Positions 34,953 to 44,259 of a stretch of DNA of 64,000 nucleotides are shown piece after piece (position 1 is the stretch's first letter; each line of letters begins with the position of its first letter). Location of the stretch: contig NZ_JAIBOA010000007.1 in NCBI RefSeq assembly GCF_019458805.1, positions 1 to 64,000 of the forward strand, read 5' to 3'. The DNA comes from Actinomadura parmotrematis (lineage in GTDB: Bacteria > Actinomycetota > Actinomycetes > Streptosporangiales > Streptosporangiaceae). The position numbers were made by a program, and so were the translations under genes. The notes beneath the pieces are model-generated. The model did no database searches. It saw only the letters and a list, made by a program, of their open reading frames with translations, and was not told the origin of the DNA.

Positions 34953-36344
34953 GTGGGGTCCCTGGTCGACCGGCACACCGGGTTCGTCGGCGCCCTCCGC
35001 GAGGCGGGCCTGCCGGTGTCGCTCGCCGAGGGCCTGGACGCGGTGCGCGCGATGCAGGCCATCGACCTGCTGGATCGCGCGTCGCTGCGCGCCGCCTACG
35101 CCGCGACGCTGGTCAAGCGCCCCGCCCACCGGGCCACCTTCGACACGCTGTTCGACCTGTGGTTCCCCGCCGCCCTCGGCGACGGCGCCGCGCACGCCGC
35201 CGACCGGCCGGGCCGCACCCTGGACGCCGGGGGCCGCCCCGTCCCGCCGCCGCTCGACCCGGTCGTCCAGGAGCGGCGCCGGGAGCTGGCCGACCTGATC
35301 GCCGCCGGGGACGAGGCGGCGCTCCGCCAGTTCGCCCGCGAGGCCGTCGCGGCGTTCGGGCAGGCGCCCGGCCAGGCGTCCTGGTTCTCCTCGGGGGTGC
35401 TGCGGGCGCTGTCGCCCGAGACGCTGATGGCCGGGCTCCTCGCCGCCGTGCTGGACGGGCAGGAGCGCGGCGGGATGGCCGAGCGGGTCGCGCGCCGCAC
35501 CTTCCGCGACCGCATCGACCGGTTCGAGGAGATGGTCGCGACCGAGGTGCGGCGCCGCATCGCCGAGGACACCGGCGTCGAGCGCACCGCCCGGCTGTCG
35601 GTGCGGCCGCCGCTGGAGCAGCTCGATTTCAGCCGCGCGAGCCGCGCCGACCTCACCGCGCTGCGCCGCGAGGTGTACCCGCTCGCGCGGCGCCTCGCGA
35701 CCCGGCTGGCGCAGAAGCAGCGCGCCGGGCGGCGCGGCCGGCTGGACTTCCGCCGCACCGTCCGCGCCTCGCTCGGCAGCGGCGGCGTCCCGCTCGCCAC
35801 CGTGCACCGGCCGCGCCGCCCGCACCGGCCCGAGCTGGTCGTGCTCTGCGACGCCAGCGACTCGGTGACCGCGTTCGCGCACTTCACGCTGCTGCTGACG
35901 TTCGCGCTGCGCGAGCAGTTCAGCAAGGTCCGCGCGTTCGCCTTCATCGACGGCACCGACGAGATCACCAAGTTCTTCGAGCCGGGCGTGGACGTCGCCG
36001 ACGCGATGACGCGGATGGCGAGCGAGGCGAACCTCGTCTGGATCACCGGCCGGTCCAACTACGGCAACGCCGTCAAGATGTTCGCCGAGCGGTACGGCGA
36101 CGCCGTCACCTCGAAGACGGCGCTGCTGATCCTCGGGGACGCCCGCTCCAACTACGGCGAGCTGTCCCTGCCGGTCCTGCGCGAGCTGGCGGGCCGGGCG
36201 CGGCACGCCTACTGGCTGAACCCCGAGCAGCGCCGCTACTGGGACACCGGCGACTCGGCGGCGTCCCGCTACGGCGAGATCGTCGACATGTACGAGTGCC
36301 GCAACCTCGCCCAGCTCGCGGCGTTCATCGAGGAACTGGCCTGA
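34953..36344 (+). CDS. VWA domain (CoxE-like) protein
   Basis: The 463-residue protein has a helical N-terminal part and a C-terminal von Willebrand A domain with the MIDAS motif VVLCDASDSV (DxSxS) near residue 295, then TGRSNYGNA and LLILGDARSNYGE. CoxE-type VWA proteins work with MoxR ATPases in maturation of enzymes such as CO dehydrogenase, though no Mo-enzyme gene lies in this window. Soluble. The start is GTG 34953. Confidence 0.87.
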   Translation: MGSLVDRHTGFVGALREAGLPVSLAEGLDAVRAMQAIDLLDRASLRAAYAATLVKRPAHRATFDTLFDLWFPAALGDGAAHAADRPGRTLDAGGRPVPPPLDPVVQERRRELADLIAAGDEAALRQFAREAVAAFGQAPGQASWFSSGVLRALSPETLMAGLLAAVLDGQERGGMAERVARRTFRDRIDRFEEMVATEVRRRIAEDTGVERTARLSVRPPLEQLDFSRASRADLTALRREVYPLARRLATRLAQKQRAGRRGRLDFRRTVRASLGSGGVPLATVHRPRRPHRPELVVLCDASDSVTAFAHFTLLLTFALREQFSKVRAFAFIDGTDEITKFFEPGVDVADAMTRMASEANLVWITGRSNYGNAVKMFAERYGDAVTSKTALLILGDARSNYGELSLPVLRELAGRARHAYWLNPEQRRYWDTGDSAASRYGEIVDMYECRNLAQLAAFIEELA

Positions 36345-36438
36345 GACCGGGCTGGGACCGGCTTGAGAAAGGCGCCCACGGCGCGCAACCCCGCAGGCTC
36401 CCGCCGCGTGTATCCCGCGACGGCGAAGAGGAGGCCAG

Positions 36439-36939
36439 GTGGCGGACGAAGCAGGGTTCGCGGACTTCTACCGCGCTGCCTATCCAGGGCTGGTGGCGGA
36501 GTTGTACGCGTACACGGGGAGCCTCGCGGAGGCGCAGGAGGTCGCCCAGGAGGCGTTCACCCGCGCCTGGGCGCGGTGGCGGCGCATCAGCGCCTACGAC
36601 CAGCCGCGGGCGTGGGTGGCGCGCGTCGGGTACCGGCTCGCGGTGAGCCGCTGGCGGCGCGCGCGCAGCGCCCTCACCGGGCAGCTCCGGCACGGTCCGC
36701 CGCCGCCGGTGGCGCCGCCGGGGGAGAACTCGGTGGCGCTCGTCGCCGCGCTGTCCCGGCTGCCCGAGCCGCAGCGGCGGGCGATCGTGCTGCACCACAT
36801 GGGCGGCTATCCGGTCGCCGAGATCGCCGCCCGCGAGGGCGTCGCGGAGGGGACCGTCAAGGCGCGCCTGTCGCGCGGGCGGCAGCGGCTGGCGGAACTG
36901 CTGGACGACGGCGAGCGCGAGGAGGCCGGGCGTGTTTGA
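36439..36939 (+). CDS. SigE-family ECF sigma factor
   Basis: The 166-residue sigma-70 family ECF factor has region 2 (FYRAAYPGLVAELYAYTGSL, EVAQEAFTRAWARW) and region 4 (LSRLPEPQRRAIVLHHMGGY, AEIAAREGVAEGTVKARLSRGR). It matches the 'SigE family' common in Streptomyces and relatives. It starts at GTG 36439 with GAGGAGG about 4 nt upstream. Its stop overlaps the start of a membrane protein gene by 8 nt, the usual place for an anti-sigma or sensor. Confidence 0.92.
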   Translation: MADEAGFADFYRAAYPGLVAELYAYTGSLAEAQEVAQEAFTRAWARWRRISAYDQPRAWVARVGYRLAVSRWRRARSALTGQLRHGPPPPVAPPGENSVALVAALSRLPEPQRRAIVLHHMGGYPVAEIAAREGVAEGTVKARLSRGRQRLAELLDDGEREEAGRV

Positions 36940-37705
36940 CATCGACGAGGCGTTCGAGGACCTGCGCCGGGACGTGGCCGGGGGCGTCGTGGCCCCCGAC
37001 GGGCGGGAGATCGTGCGGCGCGCCCGGCGCCGCGCCCGGGCCCGCGTCGCGGCGGTGACCGTGGCCGCGGTGGTCGCCGCCGGGTCGGGGACGCTGCTGG
37101 TGCACGGGACGGCCGGGGCGCGGCCGCCGGTGACGGCGACGCCGTCCGCCCCGCCCACCGCGTCGGCGCGGCCGCAGGGCGAGATGGTGCGGTCCGACCT
37201 GCTCTACGCCGCGGCCGCCGCGCGCGACCCGGAGCGCTGGTCGTCCGACGACGGCGGGCTGAACGTGCCCGCGTGCAGCGGCGGGACCGAGGAGGAGCCC
37301 GATCCGTGGGCCGACGACATCGACGGCGTCGTCCGCCGGTTCGACCTGGCCTACAACGGCAACGCCGAGCCGGGCAACGAGGCGACGACCACCGAGCGCG
37401 GCGAGCAGGTGCTGATCTTCGACGGCGCCGGGTCCGCGCGCCTGACGATGGCGCGGATCGTCCGCCTCGCCGCGACCTGCCGCGGCATCAAGGTGGCCCA
37501 TCCGGCCTTCGGGGACGAGGCGGTCCGCCTGGACTACGCGGCCGACGGGCAGGTGCAGCGGGCGGTGGCGGTCCGCCAGGGCGGCGCGATCGCGGTGTAC
37601 TGGGACCTGCACAACGCCGCCCCGGCGTCGTCCGGCCTCGCCCGGCACGAGCGGGACGCCCGCGCCATGGCCGCCCGCCTCGCCGCGCGCGGCTTCCACG
37701 ACTGA
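36932..37705 (+). CDS. Single-helix membrane protein, putative partner of the sigma factor
   Basis: The 257-residue protein has a cytoplasmic N-terminus of about 45 residues with a basic stretch, one membrane helix (VAAVTVAAVVAAGSGTLLV, about 45-65), a Pro/Thr/Ala linker, and an extracytoplasmic domain with two Cys (VPACSGG, ATCRGIK). It lacks a classical zinc-binding anti-sigma motif (HxxxCxxC). Position and topology suggest a sigma modulator or sensor; this is inference. Confidence 0.75.
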   Translation: MFDIDEAFEDLRRDVAGGVVAPDGREIVRRARRRARARVAAVTVAAVVAAGSGTLLVHGTAGARPPVTATPSAPPTASARPQGEMVRSDLLYAAAAARDPERWSSDDGGLNVPACSGGTEEEPDPWADDIDGVVRRFDLAYNGNAEPGNEATTTERGEQVLIFDGAGSARLTMARIVRLAATCRGIKVAHPAFGDEAVRLDYAADGQVQRAVAVRQGGAIAVYWDLHNAAPASSGLARHERDARAMAARLAARGFHD

Positions 37706-37708
37706 GGG

Positions 37709-39085
37709 TCAGTCGGTGAGGACGGCCGCCAGGGCGGCGCCCGCCAGGCACACGAGCGCGGACACCAGCATCGCGGTGTCGGCGCCGTGCACCAGCGCGG
37801 CCCTGGAGGCCGTCCCCGCCGTCGCGGCGACGGCGACGACGGCCGCGACGCCGAGCGCGGCGCCGATGTAGCGGGCGGTGTTGTTGGCGGCCGAGCCGAC
37901 CGAGACGCGCTCGGGCGGGACGCTCTCCACCGCGACGCGGGCGAGCATCGCGTTGCCGAGGCCGCTGCCGGCCCCGGCGATCACCAGGCCGGGCAGCAGC
38001 CGCCACCAGGGCGTGCCGGGGGACAGGCCGAGCAGCGCGAACTCGCCGGCCGCGCTGATCACCAGGGCGGCGGCGAGCAGCCGCCCGGCGGTGAAGCGGG
38101 CGGGCAGCCGCCGGGCCTGGAGCGCGAACAGGAACGACAGGCCCGACCAGACGGCGAGCAGCAGCGCGCCCGCGAGCGGGCTGTACCCGAACCCGGTGTG
38201 GAAGACGGTGGCGAGGTAGCTCATCACCCCGATGATCCCGAGGCCGGTGATCAGGGCGGCGGCGACCGACAGCACGAACGGGCGGTGCCGGAGCAGCGCC
38301 AGGTCCAGCATCGGCGCCCGGTGCCGGGCCTCGACCAGCGCGAACGCGGCGAGCAGGACGGCGGCCGCGGTGAGCAGGGCGAGGACGGGCGGCCGCGTCC
38401 AGCCGGTCCGCCCGAGGGTGACGGCGGTGAGCAGCGCGGCGACGCCGCCGGTCATGGTGAGCGCGCCGGGCAGGTCCAGGCCGCGCCGCACGGCGGCGCG
38501 CGACTCCGGCAGCGCCCGCGCGGCGGAGGCGAGGGCCAGCGACGCGACGGCCGCCGCGCCGTACCAGAGGCGCCAGCCGGCGAGGGTGAGCAGGGCGGCG
38601 GCGACCGGCCCGAGCGCGATGCCCGCGCCGACCATGGCGCCCCACACGCCGGTCGCGCGGACCCGCTCGGCGCCGGTGAAGACTGCGCCGAGGGTGCCGA
38701 GCCCGGCGGCGAGCAGCGCGGCGCTCGCGGCGCCCTGCACGATCCGGCCGGCGACGAAGACGGCGGGGGTGGTGGCGAGGGCGCAGGCGGCGCTGGAGGC
38801 GGCGAGCAGCAGCGCGCCGGCGGTGAACACCCGGCGGCGGCCGTGGTCGTCGGCGAGGCTGCCGACGGTGAGCAGCGCGGCGGCGAGGCCGAGGCTGATC
38901 GAGCTCATCAGCCAGACGCGGGCGGTGGCGCCGGCGTGCAGGCCGGCGGCGGTGTCGGCGAGCACCGCGAACGGCGCGGTGTAGTTCATCAGCGCGAGCA
39001 GGGTCGCGGCGCTGGTCAGCCCGAGCACGGCCGCGGGGGCGGCGGGTGCGGACCGGGCGGCGCGGGCGGACGCCAGGGTGGTCAT
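37709..39085 (-). CDS. MFS drug/metabolite exporter
   Basis: This 458-residue major facilitator has about 14 hydrophobic segments and motif A-like GSLADDHGRRRVFTAGALLL near residue 75, plus GRIVQGAASAALLAAGLG and an EmrB/QacA-like MLDLALLRHRPFVLS central loop. It probably exports a small molecule by proton antiport. ATG 39085 has GAGGAG 5 nt upstream. It is divergent from an HxlR regulator and shares paired operators with it, so it is probably induced by the regulator's ligand. Confidence 0.88.
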   Translation of the reverse strand: MTTLASARAARSAPAAPAAVLGLTSAATLLALMNYTAPFAVLADTAAGLHAGATARVWLMSSISLGLAAALLTVGSLADDHGRRRVFTAGALLLAASSAACALATTPAVFVAGRIVQGAASAALLAAGLGTLGAVFTGAERVRATGVWGAMVGAGIALGPVAAALLTLAGWRLWYGAAAVASLALASAARALPESRAAVRRGLDLPGALTMTGGVAALLTAVTLGRTGWTRPPVLALLTAAAVLLAAFALVEARHRAPMLDLALLRHRPFVLSVAAALITGLGIIGVMSYLATVFHTGFGYSPLAGALLLAVWSGLSFLFALQARRLPARFTAGRLLAAALVISAAGEFALLGLSPGTPWWRLLPGLVIAGAGSGLGNAMLARVAVESVPPERVSVGSAANNTARYIGAALGVAAVVAVAATAGTASRAALVHGADTAMLVSALVCLAGAALAAVLTD

Positions 39086-39115
39086 GCGGGCTCCTCGATC
39101 CTCGGGACACCGGCA

Positions 39116-39176
39116 GGTTCAATGAACGAACCGGCCTGCGGCACGACCGTAACACGTCTGGTTCGTTCATTGAACC
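39116..39176. promoter_or_regulatory. Paired HxlR operators in MFS/hxlR divergent promoter
   Basis: Two 17-bp sites, 39116-39132 and 39160-39176, are exact reverse complements of each other (GGTTCAATGAACGAACC). Each contains an inner palindrome GTTC-AAT-GAAC. The right site overlaps where the -35 of the hxlR gene should be. The centres of the two sites are 44 bp apart, about four helical turns, which fits cooperative dimer binding. Confidence 0.75.
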
Positions 39177-39186
39177 GTCCGGGGGG

Positions 39187-39192
39187 TAATCT
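39187..39192 (+). promoter_or_regulatory. -10 box of leaderless hxlR transcript
   Basis: TAATCT lies 6 nt before ATG 39199 with no SD between, the arrangement of leaderless actinobacterial mRNAs. Confidence 0.5.
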
Positions 39193-39198
39193 GGGGCC

Positions 39199-39702
39199 AT
39201 GGCACTCGGCAAGGACTACTCCGGGCAGAACTGCTCGCTCGCGCGCGCCCTGGAGATCGTGGGGGAGCGGTGGACGCTGCTGATCCTGCGGGACGTCTTC
39301 TTCGGGGTGCGGCGCTTCAGCGACTTCCAGATCCACCTGGACGTCCCGCGCGCGGTCCTCTCGGCCCGCCTCGCCGCGCTCGTCCGCGACGGCGTCCTGT
39401 CCAAGGAGGGCCAGGAGTACGCCGTCACCCCGATGGGTCGCGGCCTCTGGCCGGTCATCCACCTGCTCTCGCGGTGGGGCGCCGACAACTTCTCCGACGC
39501 GGGCCCCTGCCGGCTGTTCTTCCACGCCGCCTGCGCCGCCCGCATCGACTCCGAGGGCGCCTGCACCGCCTGCGGCGCGCACCCCGCCGTCGAGGACTGG
39601 GAGATCCGCCCCGGCCCCGGCATGGACGCCGAATGGCGCGACGACCCCATCACCCGCGCCCTCTCCGAACCCCACCGCCTCCTCGACCCCGTCCGCCCCT
39701 AA
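39199..39702 (+). CDS. HxlR-family transcriptional regulator with C-terminal Cys cluster
   Basis: The 167-residue winged-helix protein has the HxlR signature NCSLARALEIVGERWTLLIL and RDVFFGVRRFSDFQ, then RAVLSARLAALVRDGVLSKE. Unlike minimal HxlR (about 110 aa) it has a C-terminal extension with CRLFFHAACAARID and CTACGAHP, a possible zinc ribbon or redox sensor. It probably represses the divergent MFS exporter and itself. Confidence 0.9.
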   Translation: MALGKDYSGQNCSLARALEIVGERWTLLILRDVFFGVRRFSDFQIHLDVPRAVLSARLAALVRDGVLSKEGQEYAVTPMGRGLWPVIHLLSRWGADNFSDAGPCRLFFHAACAARIDSEGACTACGAHPAVEDWEIRPGPGMDAEWRDDPITRALSEPHRLLDPVRP

Positions 39703-39751
39703 CGCCCCCTCCCGTCCCCGGCTCCCGCCCATGACCACTCGGTCACCCCTC

Positions 39752-39813
39752 GTTGACTTGCGGCGTGTTGGCCTCTTGAAACGTTTCAAGAGCCCAACAC
39801 GCCGCAAGTCAAC
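39752..39813. repeat. 62-bp near-perfect palindrome, copy 1 of a dispersed repeat
   Basis: Arms 39752-39782 and 39783-39813 (31 nt each) match with a single mismatch (C39772/C39793) and no loop. The centre reads TTGAAACGTTTCAA. It shares the core GCGGCGTGTTGG with the element at 60053-60116 and similar right flank GACCGGGTGGTC. It lies in the 256-bp gap between the hxlR and cyclase genes, both plus strand. Confidence 0.85.
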
Positions 39814-39944
39814 GTTCGATGACCGGGTGGTCGTCTGGAGATGCGGGTGCGACGGTGCCGGTGCTGGCGGTTGGTGTGGGACGGGGCGGGTGTCGTGTTT
39901 GGGGAGTTGTGGGTGTGATGTACGGAACAGTGGTGGGGCTCGGC

Positions 39945-39950
39945 TAGTCT
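39945..39950 (+). promoter_or_regulatory. -10 box of leaderless cyclase transcript
   Basis: TAGTCT lies 8 nt before ATG 39959; no SD is present. Confidence 0.4.
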
Positions 39951-39958
39951 CCTGCGTC

Positions 39959-41563
39959 ATGGACACCCCCGGAACGGCGCCTTCGGAGGCCCGTTCCGGG
40001 CTGCTGTGGCGGCTCATCGACGGCCTGCCCGGCGACTCGCGGTCCCAGGTGGCGCGGCGCGCCCGCGCCCTGGTGATCGTCGCGGCGGCGCTCGCCAACC
40101 TCGGCGGCGCCCTGGTGGTGCTGCTGTTCACCGTCCTCGTGCCCGACCCCGCCGGAACGGTCCCCGGCCACCTGCGCGCCGTCAACCTCGCCCTGTTCAC
40201 CACCTACGTGGTGCTGGCGGTCCCGGTCGGGCTGGTGCTCGGCGCCCGGTTCTTCCGCCGCGTGAACCGGGCGGTGGTCTCGCACCGCGAGCCCGACCGG
40301 CGCGAGCGCGTGCTGCTGCTGTACGCGCCGGTCCGGCTGATGGCGACGCACCTGGCGCTCTGGTGCGTCGGGACCGTCGCCTGGGTCGTCATCAACGCGC
40401 CGTTCTCGGCGCTGCTCGCCGTCAAGCTCGGCCTGACGAGCCTGCTCGGCGGCGTCACCACCTGCGCCATCGTGTACCTGCTGGCCGAGCGGCTGCTCCG
40501 CCGCGCCGTCACCACCGCCCTCCGCAACGCCGTGCCGGGCCGCACCGGCCTGCCCGGCGTGGTCGCCCGCTCGGTGCTCGCCTGGGGCCTCGGCACCGCC
40601 GTCCCGCTGCTCGGGCTGATCGTCCTCGCCGCCGGGGCGTTCGTGACGCCCGGCGTCACCGTCGGCGACCTCGCGCTCGCCGTGCTCGCCCTCGCCGGCG
40701 CCGCGCTGCTCGCCGGCTGCCTCGTCACCTACGGCGCGGCCCGCGCCACCGCCGACCCCGTCGAGTCGGTCCGGCTCGGCCTCGCCCGGATCGAGCGCGG
40801 CGACCTGGACGTCCAGGTCCCGGTCTACGACGCCAGCGAGATCGGGCTGCTGCAGGCCGGGTTCAACCACATGGCCGCCGGGCTGCGCGAGCACGCCCGC
40901 CTCCAGGACCTGTTCGGCCGCCAGGTCGGCGCGGACGTCGCCCGGGTCGCGCTGGAGCGCGGCATCGACCTCGGCGGCGAGCAGCGCCGCGTCGCCGTGC
41001 TGTTCGTCGACGTCATCGGCTCCACCCGGCTCGCCGCCGGGAGGCCGCCCGCCGAGGTCGTCGCGCTGCTCAACGCGTTCTTCGCCGTCGTCGTCGAGGT
41101 CGTCGGCGCGCACGGCGGCTGGATCAACAAGTTCGAGGGCGACGCCGCCCTGGCGATCTTCGGGGCGCCGCTGGACCTGCCCGGCGCCGAGGGCCGCGCC
41201 CTCGCCGCCGCCCGCGAGCTCGCCGCCCGGCTCCGCGGCGAGGTGCCCGGCCTCGGCGCCGCCGTCGGCGTCTCGGCGGGCGAGGCCGTCGCCGGCCACA
41301 TCGGCGCCGAGGAGCGCTTCGAGTACACGGTGATCGGCGACCCGGTGAACGAGGCCGCCCGCCTCACCGACCTCGCCAAGACCACCGACGCGCGGGTGCT
41401 CGCCGCCGCGCGCCTGGTGGAGGCCGCCGACCCCGACGAGGCGGCGCGCTGGGCGCCCGGCGACCAGGTGGTGCTGCGCGGCCGCGACGAGCCGACGACG
41501 CTCGCCGCGCCGCTGCCCGAGGCTCAGGCGGCGCCGAGCGTCGCGCCGAGCAGCGTCGTGTAG
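39959..41563 (+). CDS. Membrane class III adenylate/guanylate cyclase with HAMP
   Basis: The 534-residue protein has about six membrane helices (residues 35-265), a HAMP linker (ARIERGDLDVQVPVYDASEIGLL) and a class III cyclase domain from about 330. The domain shows VLFVDVIGSTRLA (metal Asp), FEGDAALAIFGAP (second Asp) and FEYTVIGDPVNEAARL. It makes cAMP or cGMP, probably in response to a membrane signal. The substrate Lys and Asp/Thr positions cannot be confirmed by eye. ATG 39959 is used. The 3' end overlaps the opposing lipoprotein gene by 40 bp. Confidence 0.9.
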   Translation: MDTPGTAPSEARSGLLWRLIDGLPGDSRSQVARRARALVIVAAALANLGGALVVLLFTVLVPDPAGTVPGHLRAVNLALFTTYVVLAVPVGLVLGARFFRRVNRAVVSHREPDRRERVLLLYAPVRLMATHLALWCVGTVAWVVINAPFSALLAVKLGLTSLLGGVTTCAIVYLLAERLLRRAVTTALRNAVPGRTGLPGVVARSVLAWGLGTAVPLLGLIVLAAGAFVTPGVTVGDLALAVLALAGAALLAGCLVTYGAARATADPVESVRLGLARIERGDLDVQVPVYDASEIGLLQAGFNHMAAGLREHARLQDLFGRQVGADVARVALERGIDLGGEQRRVAVLFVDVIGSTRLAAGRPPAEVVALLNAFFAVVVEVVGAHGGWINKFEGDAALAIFGAPLDLPGAEGRALAAARELAARLRGEVPGLGAAVGVSAGEAVAGHIGAEERFEYTVIGDPVNEAARLTDLAKTTDARVLAAARLVEAADPDEAARWAPGDQVVLRGRDEPTTLAAPLPEAQAAPSVAPSSVV

Positions 41564-42270
41564 TACCGGCGGAAACCGGGGCCGGTCTCCTCGCCGATGT
41601 AGACGTCGGCGTGGTGCTGCCCGCCGTAGCCGGGCCGGAACAGGTCCGTCACCGTCCAGGACGCCCGCCGGAACGCGGCGCAGACCTTGGCCGGGACGGG
41701 CCTGCCGTTCTCCTGCCGCCCGCAGTCGGCCACCACGAACCGCCGCCCGCGCGTGAGGACGTCCTTGTCGGCGGCCGCCGACCCCCACGGGCGCAGCGGG
41801 CGGGCCCCCGAGTCGCGGGTGGCGGTGTCGAGCCACCAGCCGACGCTGTGCGACCAGTTGAGGTAGCGGCCCTTCCGGGGGCCGGCGGTGATGCGGCCGC
41901 TGCCCTCGGTCTGGATCACCTTGAGGAAGTCGGCCGGGTAGGACCCGAGCGGCGTCCCGCCCCGCGTGCAGTGCAGCTTCGGGCAGCCCCGCACCGCCTG
42001 CGGGCGGCCCTTGTAGTAGCTCTCGACGGCGGTGAAGTAGGTGGTGACGCGCCACGCGCCGCGCTTGCCGAGCGGCCGCACCGGCGCCCGCGGCGCGGCG
42101 GGCGGGGACGCCGCCGCCCGGTCGCCCGCCTCCGCGGCGGGCGCGGGCGCGGACGGGGGAGCGAGGCTCAGCATCCCCTCGGGCGGCGCGCCGGACGCCG
42201 TCCCGCAGCCCGCCGCCAGCGTCCCGCCCGCCAGCAGTGCCGCCACGGTCCGCGGTCGCCTCGGCCGCAT
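41524..42270 (-). CDS. Secreted lipoprotein with DPBB/3D-like domain
   Basis: The 248-residue protein has a type II signal (RTVAALLAGGTLAAGC, lipobox LAAGC), a Pro/Ala linker, and a beta-rich domain beginning VTTYFTAVESYYKG and ending GGQHHADVYIGE. It contains four Cys (GCPKLHC, ADCG, KVCAAF). The layout resembles 3D/double-psi beta-barrel wall-hydrolase domains, but the Asp triad is not clear. Its stop overlaps the cyclase gene end. Likely envelope function; family uncertain. Confidence 0.7.
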   Translation of the reverse strand: MRPRRPRTVAALLAGGTLAAGCGTASGAPPEGMLSLAPPSAPAPAAEAGDRAAASPPAAPRAPVRPLGKRGAWRVTTYFTAVESYYKGRPQAVRGCPKLHCTRGGTPLGSYPADFLKVIQTEGSGRITAGPRKGRYLNWSHSVGWWLDTATRDSGARPLRPWGSAAADKDVLTRGRRFVVADCGRQENGRPVPAKVCAAFRRASWTVTDLFRPGYGGQHHADVYIGEETGPGFRRYYTTLLGATLGAA

Positions 42271-42329
42271 CGCGCCCCCTCGATCATCGGATGTCCAGGG
42301 GACACTATGCCGCAGACCCTCGCGGGTGC

Positions 42330-42360
42330 CGCCTTTCGCGGCGGATGTCCCGCGAAGGCG
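42330..42360 (-). terminator. Terminator of mycothiol detoxification operon
   Basis: A 12/11-nt stem (42330-42341 with 42350-42360, one bulge) lies 25 bp past the MBL stop at 42385. Confidence 0.55.
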
Positions 42361-42384
42361 ACATTCGCGTCACCATGGCCGGGC

Positions 42385-43014
42385 TCAGTGGCCGCGGGCG
42401 ATCCACTCCTCCAGGTGCGGGGCCTCGTCGCCGATGGTCGTGCTGTCGCCGTGGCCGGTGCGGACGACCGTCTCGGGCGCCAGGGTGAGCAGCCGCTCCC
42501 GGATCGAGGTGATGATCGTCGGGAAGTCGGAGAAGGACCGCCCCGTCGCGCCGGGACCGCCCTGGAACAGGGTGTCGCCGGAGAACACGGTGCCCAGGGC
42601 GGGGGCGTGCAGGCAGACGGCGCCGGGGCTGTGGCCGGGGGTGTGCAGGACGGTCAGCGCCGTCCCGCCGATCTCGATGACCTGCCCGTCGGACAGCGCG
42701 GCGTCCGGCTCGCGCTCGGGGTGCTTGCGCTTCCACAGCATCAGGTCGGCCGGGTGCAGCCAGATGGGGGCGCCGGTGGCGTCGGCGAGGGCGGGGGCGG
42801 CGTCGACGTGGTCGTCGTGGCCGTGGGTGGACACGATCGCGCGCAGCGTCCGCCCGCCGAGGGCGTCCCGGATGGCGGCGGCGTCGTGGGCGGCGTCGAT
42901 GACGATCGCCTCGGTGTCGTCGCCGACGATCCACACGTTGTTGTCGACGTCCCAGGTGCCGCCGTCGAGGGAGAACGTGCCGGAGGTGACCAGGTGGTCG
43001 ATGCGGGCGGCCAT
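42385..43014 (-). CDS. MBL-fold hydrolase of formaldehyde detoxification operon
   Basis: The 209-residue glyoxalase-II-like protein has STHGHDDHVDAAPAL (HxHxDH, residues about 63-70), TPGHSPGAV, FSGDTLF and the final RTGHGD ligand. Its start overlaps the dehydrogenase stop by 1 nt (TAATG). The same pair occurs as Rv2259/Rv2260 in M. tuberculosis. It probably hydrolyses S-formylmycothiol or a related thioester (inference from the operon). Confidence 0.87.
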   Translation of the reverse strand: MAARIDHLVTSGTFSLDGGTWDVDNNVWIVGDDTEAIVIDAAHDAAAIRDALGGRTLRAIVSTHGHDDHVDAAPALADATGAPIWLHPADLMLWKRKHPEREPDAALSDGQVIEIGGTALTVLHTPGHSPGAVCLHAPALGTVFSGDTLFQGGPGATGRSFSDFPTIITSIRERLLTLAPETVVRTGHGDSTTIGDEAPHLEEWIARGH

Positions 43015-44099
43015 TACAGGATCACCACCGAGCGCAGGACGTCGCCGTGGTGCATCTTGTCGAACGCGGCCTCGATGCCGTCCAGGTCGATGGTCTCGGT
43101 GACGAAGGCGTCCAGGTCCAGGCGGCCCTGGAGGTAGAGGTCGATGAGCATGGGGAAGTCGCGGGAGGGCAGGCAGTCGCCGTACCAGGAGGACTTCAGC
43201 GACCCGCCGCGCCCGAACACGTCGATCAGCGGCAGCTCGATCTTCATCTCGGGGGTGGGGACGCCGACGAGCACGACGGTCCCGGCCAGGTCGCGGGCGT
43301 AGAACGCCTGCTCGTAGGTGGCGGGCAGCCCGACGGCGTCGATGACCAGGTCGGCGCCGAAACCGCCGGTCAGCTCCTGCACGGCCTTGACGACGTCGGT
43401 GTCCTTGGCGTGCACGGTGTGCGTGGCGCCCAGATTCTGCGCGGTGGCGAGCTTGCGCTCGTCCAGATCGATCGCGATGATCTTGGCGGCGCCGGCCAGC
43501 CGCGCTCCCAGGACGGCTGCGGCGCCGACGCCGCCGCAGCCGATGACCGCGACCGAGTCGCCGCGCTGGGCATTGCCGGTGTTGATGGCCGCGCCCAGCC
43601 CGGCCATGACGCCGCAGCCCAGCAGCCCGGCGACCTCGGGCTTGGCGGCCGGGTCGACCTTGGTGCACTGCCCGGCGGCCACCAGCGTCTTGTCCGCGAA
43701 CGCCCCGATCCCCAGCGCCGGGGACAGCTCGGTGCCGTCCTCCAGGGTCATCTTCTGCTTGGCGTTGTGGGTGTTGAAGCAGTACCAGGGGCGGCCCCGC
43801 GTGCAGGCGCGGCACTGCCCGCACACCGCCCGCCAGTTCAAGACGACGAAGTCGCCGGGCGCGACCTCGGTGACGCCCGCGCCGACCGACTCCACGATCC
43901 CGGCGGCCTCGTGCCCGAGCAGGAACGGGAAGTCGTCGTTGATGCCGCCCTGCTTGTAGTGCAGGTCGGTGTGGCACACCCCGCACGCCTGGACCTTCAC
44001 CACGGCCTCGCCGGGCCCCGGGTCCGGCACGATGATCGTCTCGATCCGGACCGGCTCGCCCCTGCCCGGGGCGATGACCCCGCGAACCTGCTGCGCCAT
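43014..44099 (-). CDS. S-(hydroxymethyl)mycothiol dehydrogenase
   Basis: This 361-residue class III Zn alcohol dehydrogenase has catalytic Zn motifs [11 protein letters not shown] and [14 protein letters not shown]. The structural Zn cluster [15 protein letters not shown] and the NAD site [17 protein letters not shown] are also present. It matches MscR/AdhE2, which oxidises the formaldehyde-mycothiol adduct with NAD and also acts as a nitrosomycothiol reductase. ATG 44099 has AAGGGTG about 6 nt upstream; an upstream in-frame codon at 44228 is rejected. It shows that the organism makes mycothiol. Confidence 0.93.
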   Translation of the reverse strand: MAQQVRGVIAPGRGEPVRIETIIVPDPGPGEAVVKVQACGVCHTDLHYKQGGINDDFPFLLGHEAAGIVESVGAGVTEVAPGDFVVLNWRAVCGQCRACTRGRPWYCFNTHNAKQKMTLEDGTELSPALGIGAFADKTLVAAGQCTKVDPAAKPEVAGLLGCGVMAGLGAAINTGNAQRGDSVAVIGCGGVGAAAVLGARLAGAAKIIAIDLDERKLATAQNLGATHTVHAKDTDVVKAVQELTGGFGADLVIDAVGLPATYEQAFYARDLAGTVVLVGVPTPEMKIELPLIDVFGRGGSLKSSWYGDCLPSRDFPMLIDLYLQGRLDLDAFVTETIDLDGIEAAFDKMHHGDVLRSVVIL

Positions 44100-44259
44100 G
44101 GCGTCACCCTTCGTCGTCGGCTGGTCCCCGAAGTCTAGGCAGCACCGCGTCCGGGCAGGCACGCGAACCCCGGACGGCCGCGCGCCGGGCTCGCCGGGAC
44201 GGCCAGCCGGGGCGGGCCGGTTGGACACGGTGGCGAGGCGGACGGGGGCGGCGAAGGGC

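Noticed and set aside
39752..39813. Central TTGAAACGTTTCAA read as a LacI-type operator for the cyclase gene
   Set aside because: The symmetry extends over 62 bp and is shared with a distant copy whose centre differs, so a hairpin repeat explains it better.
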